The notes under the pieces: model-generated
Databases searched by the model: none
What the model was told of the DNA's origin: nothing
What the model saw: only the letters and a program-made list of their open reading frames with translations
Made by a program: the position numbers and the translations under genes
Shown: piece after piece, positions 24,806-35,015 of the stretch
How the letters are laid out: every line of letters begins with the position of its first letter
How positions within the stretch are numbered: position 1 is the first letter of the stretch
From: Yersinia massiliensis CCUG 53443
GTDB lineage: Bacteria > Pseudomonadota > Gammaproteobacteria > Enterobacterales > Enterobacteriaceae
NCBI RefSeq assembly: GCF_000312485.1
Contig: NZ_HE997644.1
Span: forward strand, 62,001 to 126,000
DNA: 64,000 nucleotides
Direction: 5' to 3'

Positions 24806-24912
24806 TTCAACTATTGTTTTATTCGGTTTCACATGACATGGCATTTTGCCCAAATTCATCACTGACTGTAAAAGCGCTAGCGATGATTTGAAAAAAACCT
24901 CAGCTAAACCGG

Positions 24913-25503
24913 CTAAAAAGTCACTGGCGTATTGACCCATAACACCCTCGCGGTGGACTCGCCAATATTACGGTAACCATGGGGTACATGGCTGGGGAAA
25001 TAAAAAGAATCCCCCACATTGAGCAGATAAGTCTCCTCACCTAAATACAGCGCAATTTCCCCCTCAAGCACATAGCCCATCTCCTCACCATGATGTTCGA
25101 TTTGCCCATCACTGGCGACGCCAGGTTCGATGATATGAATGTTTCCTTGTAGCAGCCCACCTTTGTGATGATGGGTGAGATTCTCCAGCTCAATACCGCC
25201 CTTTTTACTGCGGTGAACAAAACGCTTACGAACGCGTTGTTCTGGCTTCAGGACCGGTGAATCAGCCACCCAGCTCTCGGCCATCAAATCTGAAATATTG
25301 GTTTCCAGCGCGCTCGCTAACCTGTGCAACATCGCCAAGGAGGGTGACGCGACTTCGTTCTCCAGTTTGGACAGCAAACTCTCAGAGCACCCGACTTTCT
25401 GCGCCAACTGTTTGAGCGTGATGTCCTGCGCCAAACGAGCATGACGTAAACGCATCCCTAAATCAGACAAAACAAAACCGCCGTTATCACCGTTTTTTTT
25501 CAT
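24913..25503 (-). CDS. XRE-cupin transcriptional regulator
   Basis: 196 residues. N-terminal helix-turn-helix (~15-70: LRHARLAQDITLKQLAQKVG, SESLLSKLENEVASPSLAML) and a C-terminal cupin (~110-190: HHGEEMGYVLEGEIALYLGE, SFYFPSHVPHGYRN). PuuR-like in layout; such regulators usually sense a small amine, amino acid or ureide. Encoded 94 bases downstream of the DUF1989 gene on the same strand, so it probably controls the transporter/hydrolase operon. Candidate operator: the 17-bp palindrome at 30555-30571. Confidence 0.87.
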   Translation of the reverse strand: MKKNGDNGGFVLSDLGMRLRHARLAQDITLKQLAQKVGCSESLLSKLENEVASPSLAMLHRLASALETNISDLMAESWVADSPVLKPEQRVRKRFVHRSKKGGIELENLTHHHKGGLLQGNIHIIEPGVASDGQIEHHGEEMGYVLEGEIALYLGEETYLLNVGDSFYFPSHVPHGYRNIGESTARVLWVNTPVTF

Positions 25504-25597
25504 AAGTTGGTATCTGCTACTGAAAGAGGCTCAAACGCCCAGCGTGTCCGTGCCGGGCAATATTTATCACATCGGTACTGGCCGCCAAAATAGCCGC

Positions 25598-26296
25598 TTA
25601 TGCCGTCACACTAAAATGCACATCCTGCGGGTTACAGCCATTAATAGGCACAATGTCTTGTGGGCAAGCTGACATGACGACAATACAATCCAGCTCGGCG
25701 CGGATCTCAACGTAATCCCCCGCTTTGCTCACCGTCGGTAACCACGAGATGGTGTAATCCGGATTAACCGGCGTATTCATCCACAAATTCAACGGTTGCG
25801 GAACTTCACGCGCCCGTAACCCGATCGCATTGAGCGCCAACCGCATATTATCGGCGCAACTGTCGTGGTATTCAGTGATCCCCATATTGCTATAGCGATA
25901 AAGGTCACAGGCGGCAATCAGCGTATCGTGTACGCCCGGTGAAGTATCCGTTATCAGTGTCCCAATCGCACGACGCTGGTTGGTGACTAATGCATCTCCC
26001 GGTTGCGGAATGATTTTATCAATAAATGCGCGCGTGTGTTCCATTGATGAGAACTCACTGAGATCTGCGCTATTAAACAGCCATGTGTCACACACCTGAC
26101 TGCCTGGGGTGTTGGTAATGCGGATAACCTGTCCTTGACTCAGCTTCACCGCCCGACCACAGCGGGCAGGCACGGTATACACCTCACCGAATACCGGCGT
26201 ACCGTCGGCAGAGATGGGGGAAGATAACGTGGCATTCGTGCCCAGCGCGCTACCATTGTCTTTGTCACAGCAAGCAGGATAAGTGTGGATGCTCAT
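25598..26296 (-). CDS. DUF1989 / urea-carboxylase-associated family protein
   Basis: 232 residues. Family hallmarks include NTPGSQVCDTWLFNSADL, MEHTRAF and the C-terminal CPQDIVPINGCNPQDVHF with paired cysteines. Relatives accompany urea carboxylase and amino-acid or ureide genes; the biochemical role is not known to me. The start overlaps the end of the M20 hydrolase gene by 32 bases, with AGGAG ~6 bases before the ATG, so translation is coupled. Cytoplasmic (no signal peptide). Confidence 0.82.
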   Translation of the reverse strand: MSIHTYPACCDKDNGSALGTNATLSSPISADGTPVFGEVYTVPARCGRAVKLSQGQVIRITNTPGSQVCDTWLFNSADLSEFSSMEHTRAFIDKIIPQPGDALVTNQRRAIGTLITDTSPGVHDTLIAACDLYRYSNMGITEYHDSCADNMRLALNAIGLRAREVPQPLNLWMNTPVNPDYTISWLPTVSKAGDYVEIRAELDCIVVMSACPQDIVPINGCNPQDVHFSVTA

Positions 26297-27548
26297 GAGG
26301 AACTCCTATGGGTTGGTTTGCCAGTTCTGTCAGGCAGCAGGCTAATGCCTTCGCGCCGAGGTACAGATACTGAGGGTCGGTGTATTCAGCCGGGTTATGG
26401 CTGATGCCGTTATGGCTAGGAACAAAAAACATACTGGTGGGGCAATGGCTGGCCAGATGCATCGCATCATGGAATGCCCCAGAGGTCAGGGTGGTGGTAT
26501 CGATTTGTAGCGCCTGCGTACAGGCATATTGCTGCGCCAGTAATTGAGCATTGAACGCCACCGGCGGGTGGCTAAAAACGCACTCGACCAACACATTGTC
26601 AGCGGCAATTTGCTGCATCCAGTCATCAAACTGCGCTAAAACCGCAGGATCTTCGTGGCGAAAATCCAGTGTAAAAGTGGCACGACTGGCAATCGTATTG
26701 ATGGCATTCGGCTCCACTTCCCAGCGGCCAAAGGTCAACCTTAATTGGTCAGCGGGCAGCGTTGCCGCCTGTTCTTCTAACTGTTGAGCCATCTGGCGAG
26801 CCAGTGACATCGCATCTTTACGATCGCCCATTGGCGTGGTGCCAGCATGGGCAGACTGCCCCAAGCAGCTCACTTGATACCAGCGAACGCCCTGAATGCC
26901 CTGCACCACGGCCAAGGGTTGATTCGCTTTCTCGAGCACTGGCCCTTGCTCAATATGTAACTCGACAAAAGCGGCCATCGGCACTGTTCCGCGCCGAGGC
27001 AGATGCGGGAAGCGCTGGTGACAGCGCGCTAACGCTTGCTGGAGCGTAACCCCCTGCGCATCCTGATGATGCCGATAATCAGCCAAGCGCTGCGGCTGAA
27101 CAAAGGCACTCGACCCCATCGCGCCGGGTGAAAAACGGCTGCCCTCTTCATTCATCCAGATAGCCACTTCAATGGGGCGCAGCGTAGTGATCTCGGCATG
27201 AGCTAAGGCACTTAAACATTCCATACCGGCAATCACGCCATAACAACCATCAAGATTGCCACCGCAGGGTTGCGTATCAATATGGCTGCCGGTGACAACC
27301 GGTGGTAAATCTTCGCGGCCAGCACGGCGGATAAACAGGTTGGCGCAATCATCGGTGATCACTTCGCAACCTAATGCGAAAGCCCAATCAATCAACCAGG
27401 CTCTGGCGGCTAACTCTTCGCCTGACAAGGCCTGACGATTGACACCCCCGTGAGGTAATGCACCAAATTCGGCCAGTTGTGCCAGTCGCGCCATTAAGCG
27501 TGGCTGGCTGATATAGTCGGCGACCTGTACGCCTACGCCCTTAAGCAT
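26265..27548 (-). CDS. M20-family Zn-dependent amidohydrolase (N-carbamoyl-L-amino acid hydrolase / allantoate amidohydrolase type)
   Basis: 427 residues from ATG 27548, with GGAGG 6 bases upstream; the longer frame to 27566 overlaps the ATPase gene. Metal-binding pattern of AmaB/HyuC/AllC: TGSHIDTQPCGGNLDG, EEGSRF and VELHIEQGP, with a late His near SGAFHDAMHLA. Hydrolyses carbamoyl or ureido groups from amino-acid-like substrates. In one operon with an amino-acid ABC importer and a DUF1989 protein, so uptake and de-carbamoylation of an N-carbamoyl amino acid or another ureide is the favoured reading (inference). Confidence 0.85.
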   Translation of the reverse strand: MLKGVGVQVADYISQPRLMARLAQLAEFGALPHGGVNRQALSGEELAARAWLIDWAFALGCEVITDDCANLFIRRAGREDLPPVVTGSHIDTQPCGGNLDGCYGVIAGMECLSALAHAEITTLRPIEVAIWMNEEGSRFSPGAMGSSAFVQPQRLADYRHHQDAQGVTLQQALARCHQRFPHLPRRGTVPMAAFVELHIEQGPVLEKANQPLAVVQGIQGVRWYQVSCLGQSAHAGTTPMGDRKDAMSLARQMAQQLEEQAATLPADQLRLTFGRWEVEPNAINTIASRATFTLDFRHEDPAVLAQFDDWMQQIAADNVLVECVFSHPPVAFNAQLLAQQYACTQALQIDTTTLTSGAFHDAMHLASHCPTSMFFVPSHNGISHNPAEYTDPQYLYLGAKALACCLTELANQPIGVPHEHPHLSCLL

Positions 27549-28356
27549 GCCCGACCTCCGACTCATCCAATTGCAGCGGGCGTTTAAACCACGGCGCTAA
27601 AAATGCTTGCAGGCGAGCAGTCTGCGGCTGGCGGAACATCGTGGCGGGGGCACCACTTTCTACGATGCCGCCGTCTGCCATAAACACCACTCGGGACGAA
27701 ATTTTGGCGGCAAATGACATCTCATGGGTCACCATCACCATGGTCATTCCCTCGTTAGCCAAGGCTTTTATGACGTCGAGCACCTCTTCTACGCGCTCAG
27801 GATCAAGTGCGGAAGTCGGCTCATCGAGCAACAGGAGTTCCGGCTCAAGCGCTAATGCTCTGGCGATCCCAACCCGTTGTTGCTGCCCGCCAGAGAGGCG
27901 GGATGGACGCGCTTGTGCTTTGTCTGACATCCCAACTTGCGCCAGCACCGCTTGCGCTTTTTGGTGCGCCTGATCTCGTGACCACTTTTTCCCTAATACC
28001 AAGGGCGCACAAACATTTTCCAGCACGGTCATGTGCGGCCACAGGTTAAATTGCTGGAATACCATCGCCAGTGGGCGGCGCACCTCAGCAATCAAGGCGG
28101 CGCTATCACGATGTTTTACCTCACGCCCTGCCCCGCTGTAGCCCAGTAGTTGCCCTTTGATCAAGACTTCCCCTTCGTCATAGGCTTCGAGGAAATTCAT
28201 GCAGCGTAACGCGGTGGTTTTTCCTGATCCGGATGGGCCAATTAAGGTGACAATTTCACCGGCATTCACCGTCAAATTAATCCCTGCCAGTACCCGATGA
28301 TGGGCAAAAGATTTGCCGACGTTGCGTAATTCAATAATGGGTCCGGTATTCATCAT
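27541..28356 (-). CDS. Polar amino acid ABC transporter ATP-binding protein (GlnQ/HisP type)
   Basis: 271 residues. Walker A GPSGSGKTT (~37-45), Q-loop VFQQFNLWPHMTV, signature LSGGQQQRVGIARAL, Walker B LLLLDEPTSALD and switch VTHEM. The short insert GYSGAGREVKHRD before the Q-loop resembles HisP/OccP. Ends with an 8-base overlap with the hydrolase gene. Energises the two permeases upstream. Confidence 0.9.
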   Translation of the reverse strand: MMNTGPIIELRNVGKSFAHHRVLAGINLTVNAGEIVTLIGPSGSGKTTALRCMNFLEAYDEGEVLIKGQLLGYSGAGREVKHRDSAALIAEVRRPLAMVFQQFNLWPHMTVLENVCAPLVLGKKWSRDQAHQKAQAVLAQVGMSDKAQARPSRLSGGQQQRVGIARALALEPELLLLDEPTSALDPERVEEVLDVIKALANEGMTMVMVTHEMSFAAKISSRVVFMADGGIVESGAPATMFRQPQTARLQAFLAPWFKRPLQLDESEVGHA

Positions 28357-28357
28357 G

Positions 28358-28996
28358 TTATCCCTCTATGGCCTGACGGCTGAGTAAACGCACACTCACA
28401 CTGATACCCTGCGCCAACAGCCAATAACTGAGGATCAACAAGGTATAAGGCACGATGTAGGTATAGGTATTCGCCACTATCTGCCCAGTGGTCATGGTCA
28501 GTTCAGGCACGGTGATAATGGATGCCACCGCACTCTCTTTAATGGTCAAAATAAATTGGTTGCCCAGTAGCGGTAGGCTAAAGCGCAGGGCTTGTGGCGT
28601 TTGAATGTGCCAAAAGCATTTCCACGCTGAGATATCATGTACTTGCGCCGCTTCTAACTGCCCTTGCCCGATGCTTTTCCAAGCGGTACGGAAGATCTCG
28701 CCAAAATAGGCAGAGCTGTAGATAGCCAGTGATAACACCGTGGCTTCAATGGCGGTTAACGTCACGCCAATCGCCGGCAGACCAAAGTAGAACACTGCCA
28801 GTTGCGCCAGATAAGGCGTGCCTCGGATAATCCACACGTAAGTTCGCCACGGCCAATACAACCAAAGGTAATGTCGACATAGCGCCTGCAAAATAAACCC
28901 AGCGATGGCCCCAACGACGGCGGCACTCATGCTGATACCCAGCGTGACGCCTAAAGCTCGGGCATAATCCGGCAAATAAAGGAAAAAATCGTTCAT
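28358..28996 (-). CDS. Polar amino acid ABC transporter permease (HisM/GlnP family)
   Basis: 212-residue inner-membrane permease with about five hydrophobic segments. The IRGTPYLAQLAVFYFGLP and GQLEAAQVHDISAWKCFWHIQTPQ loop is the amino-acid-type EAA motif. Overlaps the preceding permease gene by 4 bases (ATGA); the ATPase follows after one base. Pairs with the permease at 28993. Confidence 0.9.
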   Translation of the reverse strand: MNDFFLYLPDYARALGVTLGISMSAAVVGAIAGFILQALCRHYLWLYWPWRTYVWIIRGTPYLAQLAVFYFGLPAIGVTLTAIEATVLSLAIYSSAYFGEIFRTAWKSIGQGQLEAAQVHDISAWKCFWHIQTPQALRFSLPLLGNQFILTIKESAVASIITVPELTMTTGQIVANTYTYIVPYTLLILSYWLLAQGISVSVRLLSRQAIEG

Positions 28997-29652
28997 CGGC
29001 TCTCCTTATGCCAGCGCCGTTCAACATAGCTACCGAGCAGTGCCAATAAGCTGGTCAGCACCAAATACGACAGTGCAATGGCGATATACACCTCTAATGG
29101 TCGATAGGTCGCCGAGGCTAATTGCTGTCCGACTCGCATCAGATCGGTTATGGCTATCACCGACACCACGGCGGAGGCTTTAATCACGTCAATTAATTCT
29201 GAAATCAATGACGGCAACGTTAACCGCAGCACTTGTGGGATCTGGATATGCCATAGCGTCTGGCGCGCACTTAATCCGCACATGGCCGCGGCTTCTAGCT
29301 GCCCTGCGGAGATTGCCGCAAAGCCGCTGCGTAAAATTTGTGATTGATAGGCGGCGGTATTGAGCGTCAGCGCCAATACCGCGGCAACATAACCCGGCAA
29401 TGACAACCCCAATTCGCCGGGCAGGTAGTAGCACAACAACACCTGAGCCAGCACGGGGGTACCACGAAATAAGCTGATATAGACACGGGCGAATCCTCTG
29501 CTAAAGCGTGAGCGGCCACTTTCCATCCGGTCAATCACGACACCGATAAAAAAGCCAGCCACAATGGCAACGGCGCACAGCGAGGCAGTCGTTACCGCGC
29601 CGTCTATCAACATCGGCAGCCAGCCCATCAGCAATTGAAAGAAATCCCCCAT
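28993..29652 (-). CDS. Polar amino acid ABC transporter permease (HisQ/GlnP family)
   Basis: 219-residue inner-membrane permease. FRGTPVLAQVLLCYYLP and GQLEAAAMCGLSARQTLWHIQIPQ match the family EAA loop. Second half of the heterodimeric channel. Starts 11 bases after the binding-protein stop. Confidence 0.9.
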   Translation of the reverse strand: MGDFFQLLMGWLPMLIDGAVTTASLCAVAIVAGFFIGVVIDRMESGRSRFSRGFARVYISLFRGTPVLAQVLLCYYLPGELGLSLPGYVAAVLALTLNTAAYQSQILRSGFAAISAGQLEAAAMCGLSARQTLWHIQIPQVLRLTLPSLISELIDVIKASAVVSVIAITDLMRVGQQLASATYRPLEVYIAIALSYLVLTSLLALLGSYVERRWHKESR

Positions 29653-29663
29653 CGTCTTACCTC

Positions 29664-30521
29664 TTACAAGCTAGGTGCTGGCATCTGATCAGCAGGCACA
29701 TCCATCACGAACCCAAACCATTTCTGCTGTAACGCTTTCATGGTGCCGTCACGGTTGGCCTCACTGATACCGTCGCTGAACAGTTTGACTAACGTGGCGC
29801 TGTCATCACCTTGACGGCCGACCCAGCCAAAATAGGTGGTTGGCCCTAACATCGGTTTCAAGGTGGTAAAGACACCCGGACGGGTTTTGATTAAGGGGCC
29901 AAGGTTGGCAAGTGATTGAGCGACGCCATCCAAGCGTTTGTTGGCTAAATCGGCATAAGCCTCATCGAAAGAGACGTACTGTTTGATCTCTTTGATTCCG
30001 GGCTTACCGCTGGCTTTCAGTTTTTCATCGAATGCTTGTAGCACTTGGAGTTGGCCGGAACCTGCTTGCGAGCCCACCACTTTGCCACTCAGATCTTCGA
30101 GGGTGTTGATCGTGCTATCGTTATCACGTTTAAGCAGCGCGACCGTTGATTCGGCGATCGGCACCGTAAAAGCAAAGTGGTCCATGCGCTGCTTATTCAC
30201 GGTGACCGCCGTCACCACAAAATCGAATTTTTTGGCATCCAAACCGGGCAAGATGCCTTGGAAAGGCAGGTCGAGCTGTTTGACCTCCACACCCGGCAGA
30301 TTCTTGCTCAAGATATGATTCATTAAATCAACGTCATAACCCACTATCTTGCCATTCTCTACCGATTCAAAGGGTGCATAACGCGCTTCAGTGGCGATCG
30401 TTATCGCCTTATCCGCTTTAATGCGTTCCAATAAATCCGCGCTATGCGCACTGGCAGAGAAAATGCTGGCAACACAAAGCATTGCCCAGCACAGAGGTAT
30501 CGCCTGTTTATGTCGTGTCAT
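29664..30521 (-). CDS. Amino-acid-type ABC transporter periplasmic binding protein
   Basis: 285 residues from ATG 30521 (AGGG about 9 bases upstream); upstream in-frame codons are not signal-like. Signal peptide MTRHKQAIPLCW... with cleavage near SASAHS. Type II binding fold: TIATEARYAPFESVENGKIVGYDVDLM and FDFVVTAVTVNKQR. First gene of a seven-gene minus-strand operon ending with the XRE-cupin regulator. Ligand unknown; the downstream carbamoylase suggests an N-carbamoyl amino acid or similar. Confidence 0.88.
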   Translation of the reverse strand: MTRHKQAIPLCWAMLCVASIFSASAHSADLLERIKADKAITIATEARYAPFESVENGKIVGYDVDLMNHILSKNLPGVEVKQLDLPFQGILPGLDAKKFDFVVTAVTVNKQRMDHFAFTVPIAESTVALLKRDNDSTINTLEDLSGKVVGSQAGSGQLQVLQAFDEKLKASGKPGIKEIKQYVSFDEAYADLANKRLDGVAQSLANLGPLIKTRPGVFTTLKPMLGPTTYFGWVGRQGDDSATLVKLFSDGISEANRDGTMKALQQKWFGFVMDVPADQMPAPSL

Positions 30522-30554
30522 GATTGCCGCCCTATTTAAAGTGGTGTGAAGTGT

Positions 30555-30571
30555 ATTCAAGTGACTTGAAT
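30555..30571. promoter_or_regulatory. 17-bp palindrome upstream of the ureide-type operon
   Basis: ATTCAAGTGACTTGAAT is a perfect palindrome around a central G, 34 bases before the binding-protein start codon. Probable operator for the operon; the XRE-cupin protein at 24913 is the obvious candidate binder. Confidence 0.6.
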
Positions 30572-30936
30572 GTAATGACATAAGCATGAACTGTGCCATT
30601 CGCAAAAAAGTGAACAGCAAAATAAAATGAACGTGGATAACACACTGTTATCGCTGCGCTATTTATGATGAATGGTGTGATGGCAACAATGAGAGAAGCA
30701 AGGGGATGACAGGAAAGTCATTCAATGTGATGCCTGCTTATCGGCTTCACGCACAGTAAAAGTGCAAAATTGCGCGCTTACTGTGCAGCGTCATCATTAA
30801 AGAGGTCATTAATCTTGGGGTAATACAGGGAAGGAAAAAGCAGCACAGGTTGATTTTAATGACAGCACACTTTGATTTTAAATGAAGCCGCCAGTCAAGG
30901 TTGACCGGCAGCCACGCGATTGATATCCGCAAAAAA
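30572..30936. other. Intergenic region between the ABC operon promoter and dsdA
   Basis: No gene supported. The left part is the promoter region of the minus-strand binding-protein gene. At the right, GCCG-GTCA / TGAC-CGGC (30886-30909) can form a two-part hairpin just downstream of dsdA; it lacks a T run on the minus strand, so it is only a weak terminator candidate. Confidence 0.4.
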
Positions 30937-32268
30937 TCAGATCTTGGCGGCAGCGAGATATTTCGCCATCTCTTCAGCAGGCACCATTCCACCGCCGGTC
31001 GCCCAAACCAGATGGGTCGCATTTTGCATCTTCTCGGCGCTCAGGTGATGACGGCCCAAATAATCCGCATTGGCGCTGACTCTTGCGGGGCCAGGCATAC
31101 CGGCTAATGCCGATGGCTCCAATTGGATACCCTCGTGCCGGTTAAGCAACCCGAGTAAGTCATACATTTCGGCATCACTTAAGGTGTAGAAACCGTCCAG
31201 CAAACGTGCCATTGCACGGCCAACAAAGCCCGATGCGCGGCCAACAGCCAGACCATCAGCGGCGGTAATATTATCAATCCCGATATCTTGTACAGAAATT
31301 TCATCATGCAGGCCGGTATAGACCCCCAATAACATGCACGGCGAGTGTGTCGGCTCAGCAAAAATACAATGTACATGGTCACCAAAGGCCAGCTTCAACC
31401 CGAAAGCAACACCGCCAGGGCCGCCCCCAACCCCACAAGGAAGGTAGACAAATAAAGGATGATTTTCATCAACCAAGATTCGTTGTTCGGCAAACTGCTT
31501 TTTCAAGCGATTGCCGGCTACTGAATACCCCAAGAATAAGGTGTGCGAGTTTTCATCGTCGATAAAGAAGCATTTCGGGTCAGATTCTGCCTGCTTGCGC
31601 CCTTGTGCCACGGCGACGCCATAGTCCTGCGCATACTCCACCACCTTCACGCCGTGTTCGCGCAGTTTACGTTTTTTCCACTCTCGGGCATCCGCTGACA
31701 TATGCACGCTGACACTGAACCCCAATTTGGCACTCATGATGCCAATCGACATGCCCAAGTTACCGGTAGAGCCGACGGCAATGCTGTACTGGCTAAAGAA
31801 CTGGCGGAAATCATCTGAAAACAGCTTGCTGTAGTCATCGGTTTCCGCCAATAAACCGGCCTGTATCGCCAGTTTTTCAGCATGCGTTAAGACTTCATAA
31901 ATGCCGCCACGAGCTTTAATCGAGCCAGAAATGGGCAAATGACTGTCTAGCTTTAACAGCAAGCGGCCGGTGATAGCCACCCCGTAGCGCTGTTGCAGCG
32001 CTTGCTGCATAGCCGGTATCGCGACAATATCAGACTCGATAATGCCTTGGGTCTTTTGTGTCTCGACAAAGGCTTGGCATAAGTAAGGGGCAAAGCGCTG
32101 TAACCGAGCCTCGGCATCGTCAACATCCTGTCGCAATAATCCGACGTAAGGTAAGCCGACTTCAACGGTGGTGGCTTGCGGGTTAAACCAGGATACCTCT
32201 TCTAAATTGATAAGCTTTTTGACCAAAGGATAATCGGTAATTAATTTATCAATTTCAGTGCTTTTCAT
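30937..32268 (-). CDS. dsdA: D-serine dehydratase (D-serine ammonia-lyase)
   Basis: 443 residues from ATG 32268 (E. coli DsdA 442). An earlier in-frame ATG at 32289 overlaps the dsdX stop as ATGA, but the residues it adds are not conserved. PLP-binding Lys in [11 protein letters not shown], phosphate-binding glycine loop [15 protein letters not shown], and the motif [11 protein letters not shown] all match. Converts D-serine to pyruvate and ammonia in the cytoplasm. Co-transcribed with the permease gene dsdX and divergent from dsdC. Confidence 0.95.
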   Translation of the reverse strand: MKSTEIDKLITDYPLVKKLINLEEVSWFNPQATTVEVGLPYVGLLRQDVDDAEARLQRFAPYLCQAFVETQKTQGIIESDIVAIPAMQQALQQRYGVAITGRLLLKLDSHLPISGSIKARGGIYEVLTHAEKLAIQAGLLAETDDYSKLFSDDFRQFFSQYSIAVGSTGNLGMSIGIMSAKLGFSVSVHMSADAREWKKRKLREHGVKVVEYAQDYGVAVAQGRKQAESDPKCFFIDDENSHTLFLGYSVAGNRLKKQFAEQRILVDENHPLFVYLPCGVGGGPGGVAFGLKLAFGDHVHCIFAEPTHSPCMLLGVYTGLHDEISVQDIGIDNITAADGLAVGRASGFVGRAMARLLDGFYTLSDAEMYDLLGLLNRHEGIQLEPSALAGMPGPARVSANADYLGRHHLSAEKMQNATHLVWATGGGMVPAEEMAKYLAAAKI

Positions 32269-32285
32269 AGAATGTCTCTTTTCAA

Positions 32286-33623
32286 TCATATGATGTAAGA
32301 AAGTAGGAAAGTCGTCCCTAAGGCAATCACCGACGCGATAAAGGTCGCGGTCGTATAATATTTGAATGTTTCACTCAACGTCGCACCACAGTATTGCTTA
32401 ACCAGCCAAAATAGTGAGTCAGTGACAATGGTGAAACCAATGGCGCCAGAGCCAATCGCCAGCGTAATAATTTCAGGGCTGACGTTGGGGTACATCGGTA
32501 ATATCGGTGAAACAATGGCGGTTGCGCCCATCATCGCCACCGTCGCCGACCCCACCGCAGCATGGAGTATCAGTGCCACCAGCCATGCCAGTAAAATCGG
32601 GTGCATATCCAAGTTAGACAAAATGACGGCCAGTGAATCCGCCAAGCCGCTGGCTTTTAAGATGCCGTTAAAGGCCCCACCGGCACCGATGATTAACAGA
32701 ATATTGGCGATAGAGGAAAAGCCTTCTTCCGTTTTCGCCAGCAGTGTCCCCATGCCCATATTCTGCCGAATACCCAAGGTGTAATAAGCCACAAACACCG
32801 CGATAAACATGGCCGTAATCGGATTGCCGATAAACTCGAAGAATGAATAAAGCGTCGTGCCTTTAGTCATATTCAGCTCTGCGGCGGTCTTCATTAACAT
32901 CAAAATAATCGGCAGCAATATCGTGAATAGGGTGGCTTTGAGGGACGGTAATTCGTCTTCATGACGCACTTTCAGTTCAGAAAAAGCGGGCGGCACCACT
33001 TTAAAGGGCAAGCGTTTACCGACAATACGCAGGAACAACGGCCCACCGATTAATGAAGCGGCTAATCCCACCACCAACCCATACACAATAACGGTACCAA
33101 CATCAGCCCCAAGTGTATTAGTGACATACATGGCTGCCGGATGAGGCGGCACCACGCAATGAACAGCCATCAACGCGGTACACAGCGGGATAGCCAATTT
33201 CAGCAACGAGGTATTGGTTTTTCTGGCGATGGAGAAGGCTAATGGAATCAATAAGACCACGCCCACTTCGACAAAAAGGGTAATACCGCAGATTAATCCG
33301 ACCAGCACCATGGTGACATCAGGTGATAGCCAGCGACAACGCTGTAAGGTGATACCGATGCGTTCTGCCGCGCCGGAGACCTCCATCATTTTCCCTAAAA
33401 TCGTCCCCAGTCCAATGACTGCGGCTAAGAAACCTAATGTGCCGCCTATGCCACCTTCAATGGCATTCACCATTTCCAACGGATTCATTCCCATCAATAG
33501 CCCGACGTAAAAACTGGCTAATAACAGTGCGAGGAAAGGATGTATTTTCAGTTTTACGATGGTGAAAATAATAATAATGATGCTCGTTAATAACGTCCCC
33601 ACTACCCATATTTGTGAGTCCAT
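32286..33623 (-). CDS. dsdX: D-serine permease (GntP family)
   Basis: 445 residues from ATG 33623, exactly the length of E. coli DsdX; a TTG 6 bases earlier is less likely. Many hydrophobic segments. [36 protein letters not shown] and [19 protein letters not shown] are family hallmarks. Imports D-serine by proton symport across the inner membrane. AGAGG lies ~6 bases upstream. First gene of dsdXA here. Confidence 0.95.
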   Translation of the reverse strand: MDSQIWVVGTLLTSIIIIIFTIVKLKIHPFLALLLASFYVGLLMGMNPLEMVNAIEGGIGGTLGFLAAVIGLGTILGKMMEVSGAAERIGITLQRCRWLSPDVTMVLVGLICGITLFVEVGVVLLIPLAFSIARKTNTSLLKLAIPLCTALMAVHCVVPPHPAAMYVTNTLGADVGTVIVYGLVVGLAASLIGGPLFLRIVGKRLPFKVVPPAFSELKVRHEDELPSLKATLFTILLPIILMLMKTAAELNMTKGTTLYSFFEFIGNPITAMFIAVFVAYYTLGIRQNMGMGTLLAKTEEGFSSIANILLIIGAGGAFNGILKASGLADSLAVILSNLDMHPILLAWLVALILHAAVGSATVAMMGATAIVSPILPMYPNVSPEIITLAIGSGAIGFTIVTDSLFWLVKQYCGATLSETFKYYTTATFIASVIALGTTFLLSYII

Positions 33624-33852
33624 AGCCAACCTCTTCTAATAATAAGTTCTGTTCATATTGAATAAGAATTGGCCGATGCTGACAAATGATAAAAAACGCC
33701 CGTTAGATGAACCAGATTGAACCAAATAGGTAATATTCGTCATAGTTTTATTATTGAGTCTGATTTGCATCACACTGATTCACCCTAATGACAGATTTTA
33801 TGGGTGGCTGCGGTATGCTATTGGCATTGTATCGATTGCCTGAGTGAGCGCC

Positions 33853-34794
33853 ATGTACCCTGAAAAAAGCTATATCACCCGCAATAAATTGTTGAATGGC
33901 TATCAACTTTCTAAGCTGTATACCTTTGAAATTGCGGCACGGCATCGCTCATTTGCACTGGCTGCCGACGAGTTATCGATCAGTCCCAGTGCCGTTAGCC
34001 ACCGCATCAATAGCCTCGAAGAAGAATTAGGCTTCAAGCTGTTCCAGCGATTTCATCGTAAGGTGACGCTAACCAGCGAAGGGGAGCGGGTATTTTGGGT
34101 ATTGAAATCCTCACTGGAATACCTGAATCAGGAAATATTGGAGATCAAGAATCAGGAGCTGTCGGGCACCCTGACCGTCTATTCTCGCCCCTCCATTGCC
34201 CAGTGCTGGCTGGTGCCCAAATTGGCCGATTTCGCCCATCACTACCCTGCCATCAGTTTGAATATTCTCACCGGCAATGAGAACGTCAACTTCCAAGGCG
34301 GCGGCATTGATTTAGCGATCTATTTTGACGATAAAACACCGGAGAAATTGTCCTATCAACATCTAATGGATGAATCGATGGTGCCGGTCTGTAGCCCAGA
34401 ATATGCAGAAAAACATCAGCTTCATGGCAACTTGATCAATCTACGGCAATGCACCTTGCTGCATGACCGCCAAGCTTGGAGCTATGATTCCGATAGCAGT
34501 GAGTGGAATACATGGAGCCAGCAAGTGGGTTTTGATATCGACCCTTTGCAGCGCAGTATGGGGTTTGATCGCTCCGACTTGGCGATCATTGCAGCCATTA
34601 ATCATGTTGGCGTCGCCATGGGACGTAAGAGGTTGGTGACCAAACGGCTGGAGAATCAGGAGTTGATTATGCCGTTCCCCGGAATGGAAATCAGATGTGA
34701 GCAGCGTTATTACATCTCCACTCTGTCTGACCGGCAATGGCCGAAAATAAATGCGTTTATCCAGTGGCTCAAGAAGATGGCGCAGGAGAACTGA
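33853..34794 (+). CDS. dsdC: LysR-family activator of D-serine catabolism
   Basis: 313 residues from ATG 33853 (a GTG 9 bases earlier is possible). The N-terminal helix-turn-helix ARHRSFALAADELSISPSAVSHRINSLEEELG and the effector domain (YSRPSIAQCWLVPKLADF, GIDLAIYFDD, GFDRSDLAIIAA) closely match E. coli DsdC. Activates dsdXA with D-serine as co-inducer. The 229-base divergent intergenic region holds both promoters. The order dsdC / dsdX-dsdA is the standard one. Confidence 0.93.
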   Translation: MYPEKSYITRNKLLNGYQLSKLYTFEIAARHRSFALAADELSISPSAVSHRINSLEEELGFKLFQRFHRKVTLTSEGERVFWVLKSSLEYLNQEILEIKNQELSGTLTVYSRPSIAQCWLVPKLADFAHHYPAISLNILTGNENVNFQGGGIDLAIYFDDKTPEKLSYQHLMDESMVPVCSPEYAEKHQLHGNLINLRQCTLLHDRQAWSYDSDSSEWNTWSQQVGFDIDPLQRSMGFDRSDLAIIAAINHVGVAMGRKRLVTKRLENQELIMPFPGMEIRCEQRYYISTLSDRQWPKINAFIQWLKKMAQEN

Positions 34795-34888
34795 GTAAGA
34801 AGCGCTTTCTGTCGAATTGCCCTGACGGCCAACAAACACCGATGACTCGATCGGAAACGGTGAGGACAGGCAGAAGAGTAAAGCGTCC

Positions 34889-34904
34889 GCGCCAAGGATG
34901 GCGC
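34889..34904. repeat. Possible intergenic repeat element with hairpin after dsdC
   Basis: GCGCC-AAGGAT-GGCGC forms a 5-bp hairpin, within a GC-richer stretch (about 34880-34975) that looks unlike its neighbours and reminds me of dispersed intergenic repeats in Yersinia. The rest of 34795-35015 carries nothing else I can support. Confidence 0.3.
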
Positions 34905-35015
34905 GGCTCGAGCCTCCATGGATGGATTCACGGCGTCTTTACGATCTGCTTGTCCTCTCCGCAATGAGCACCTTGTCAGCTATCTCAAGCACTTCCTGTT
35001 AGACGCGCCCGAGCA

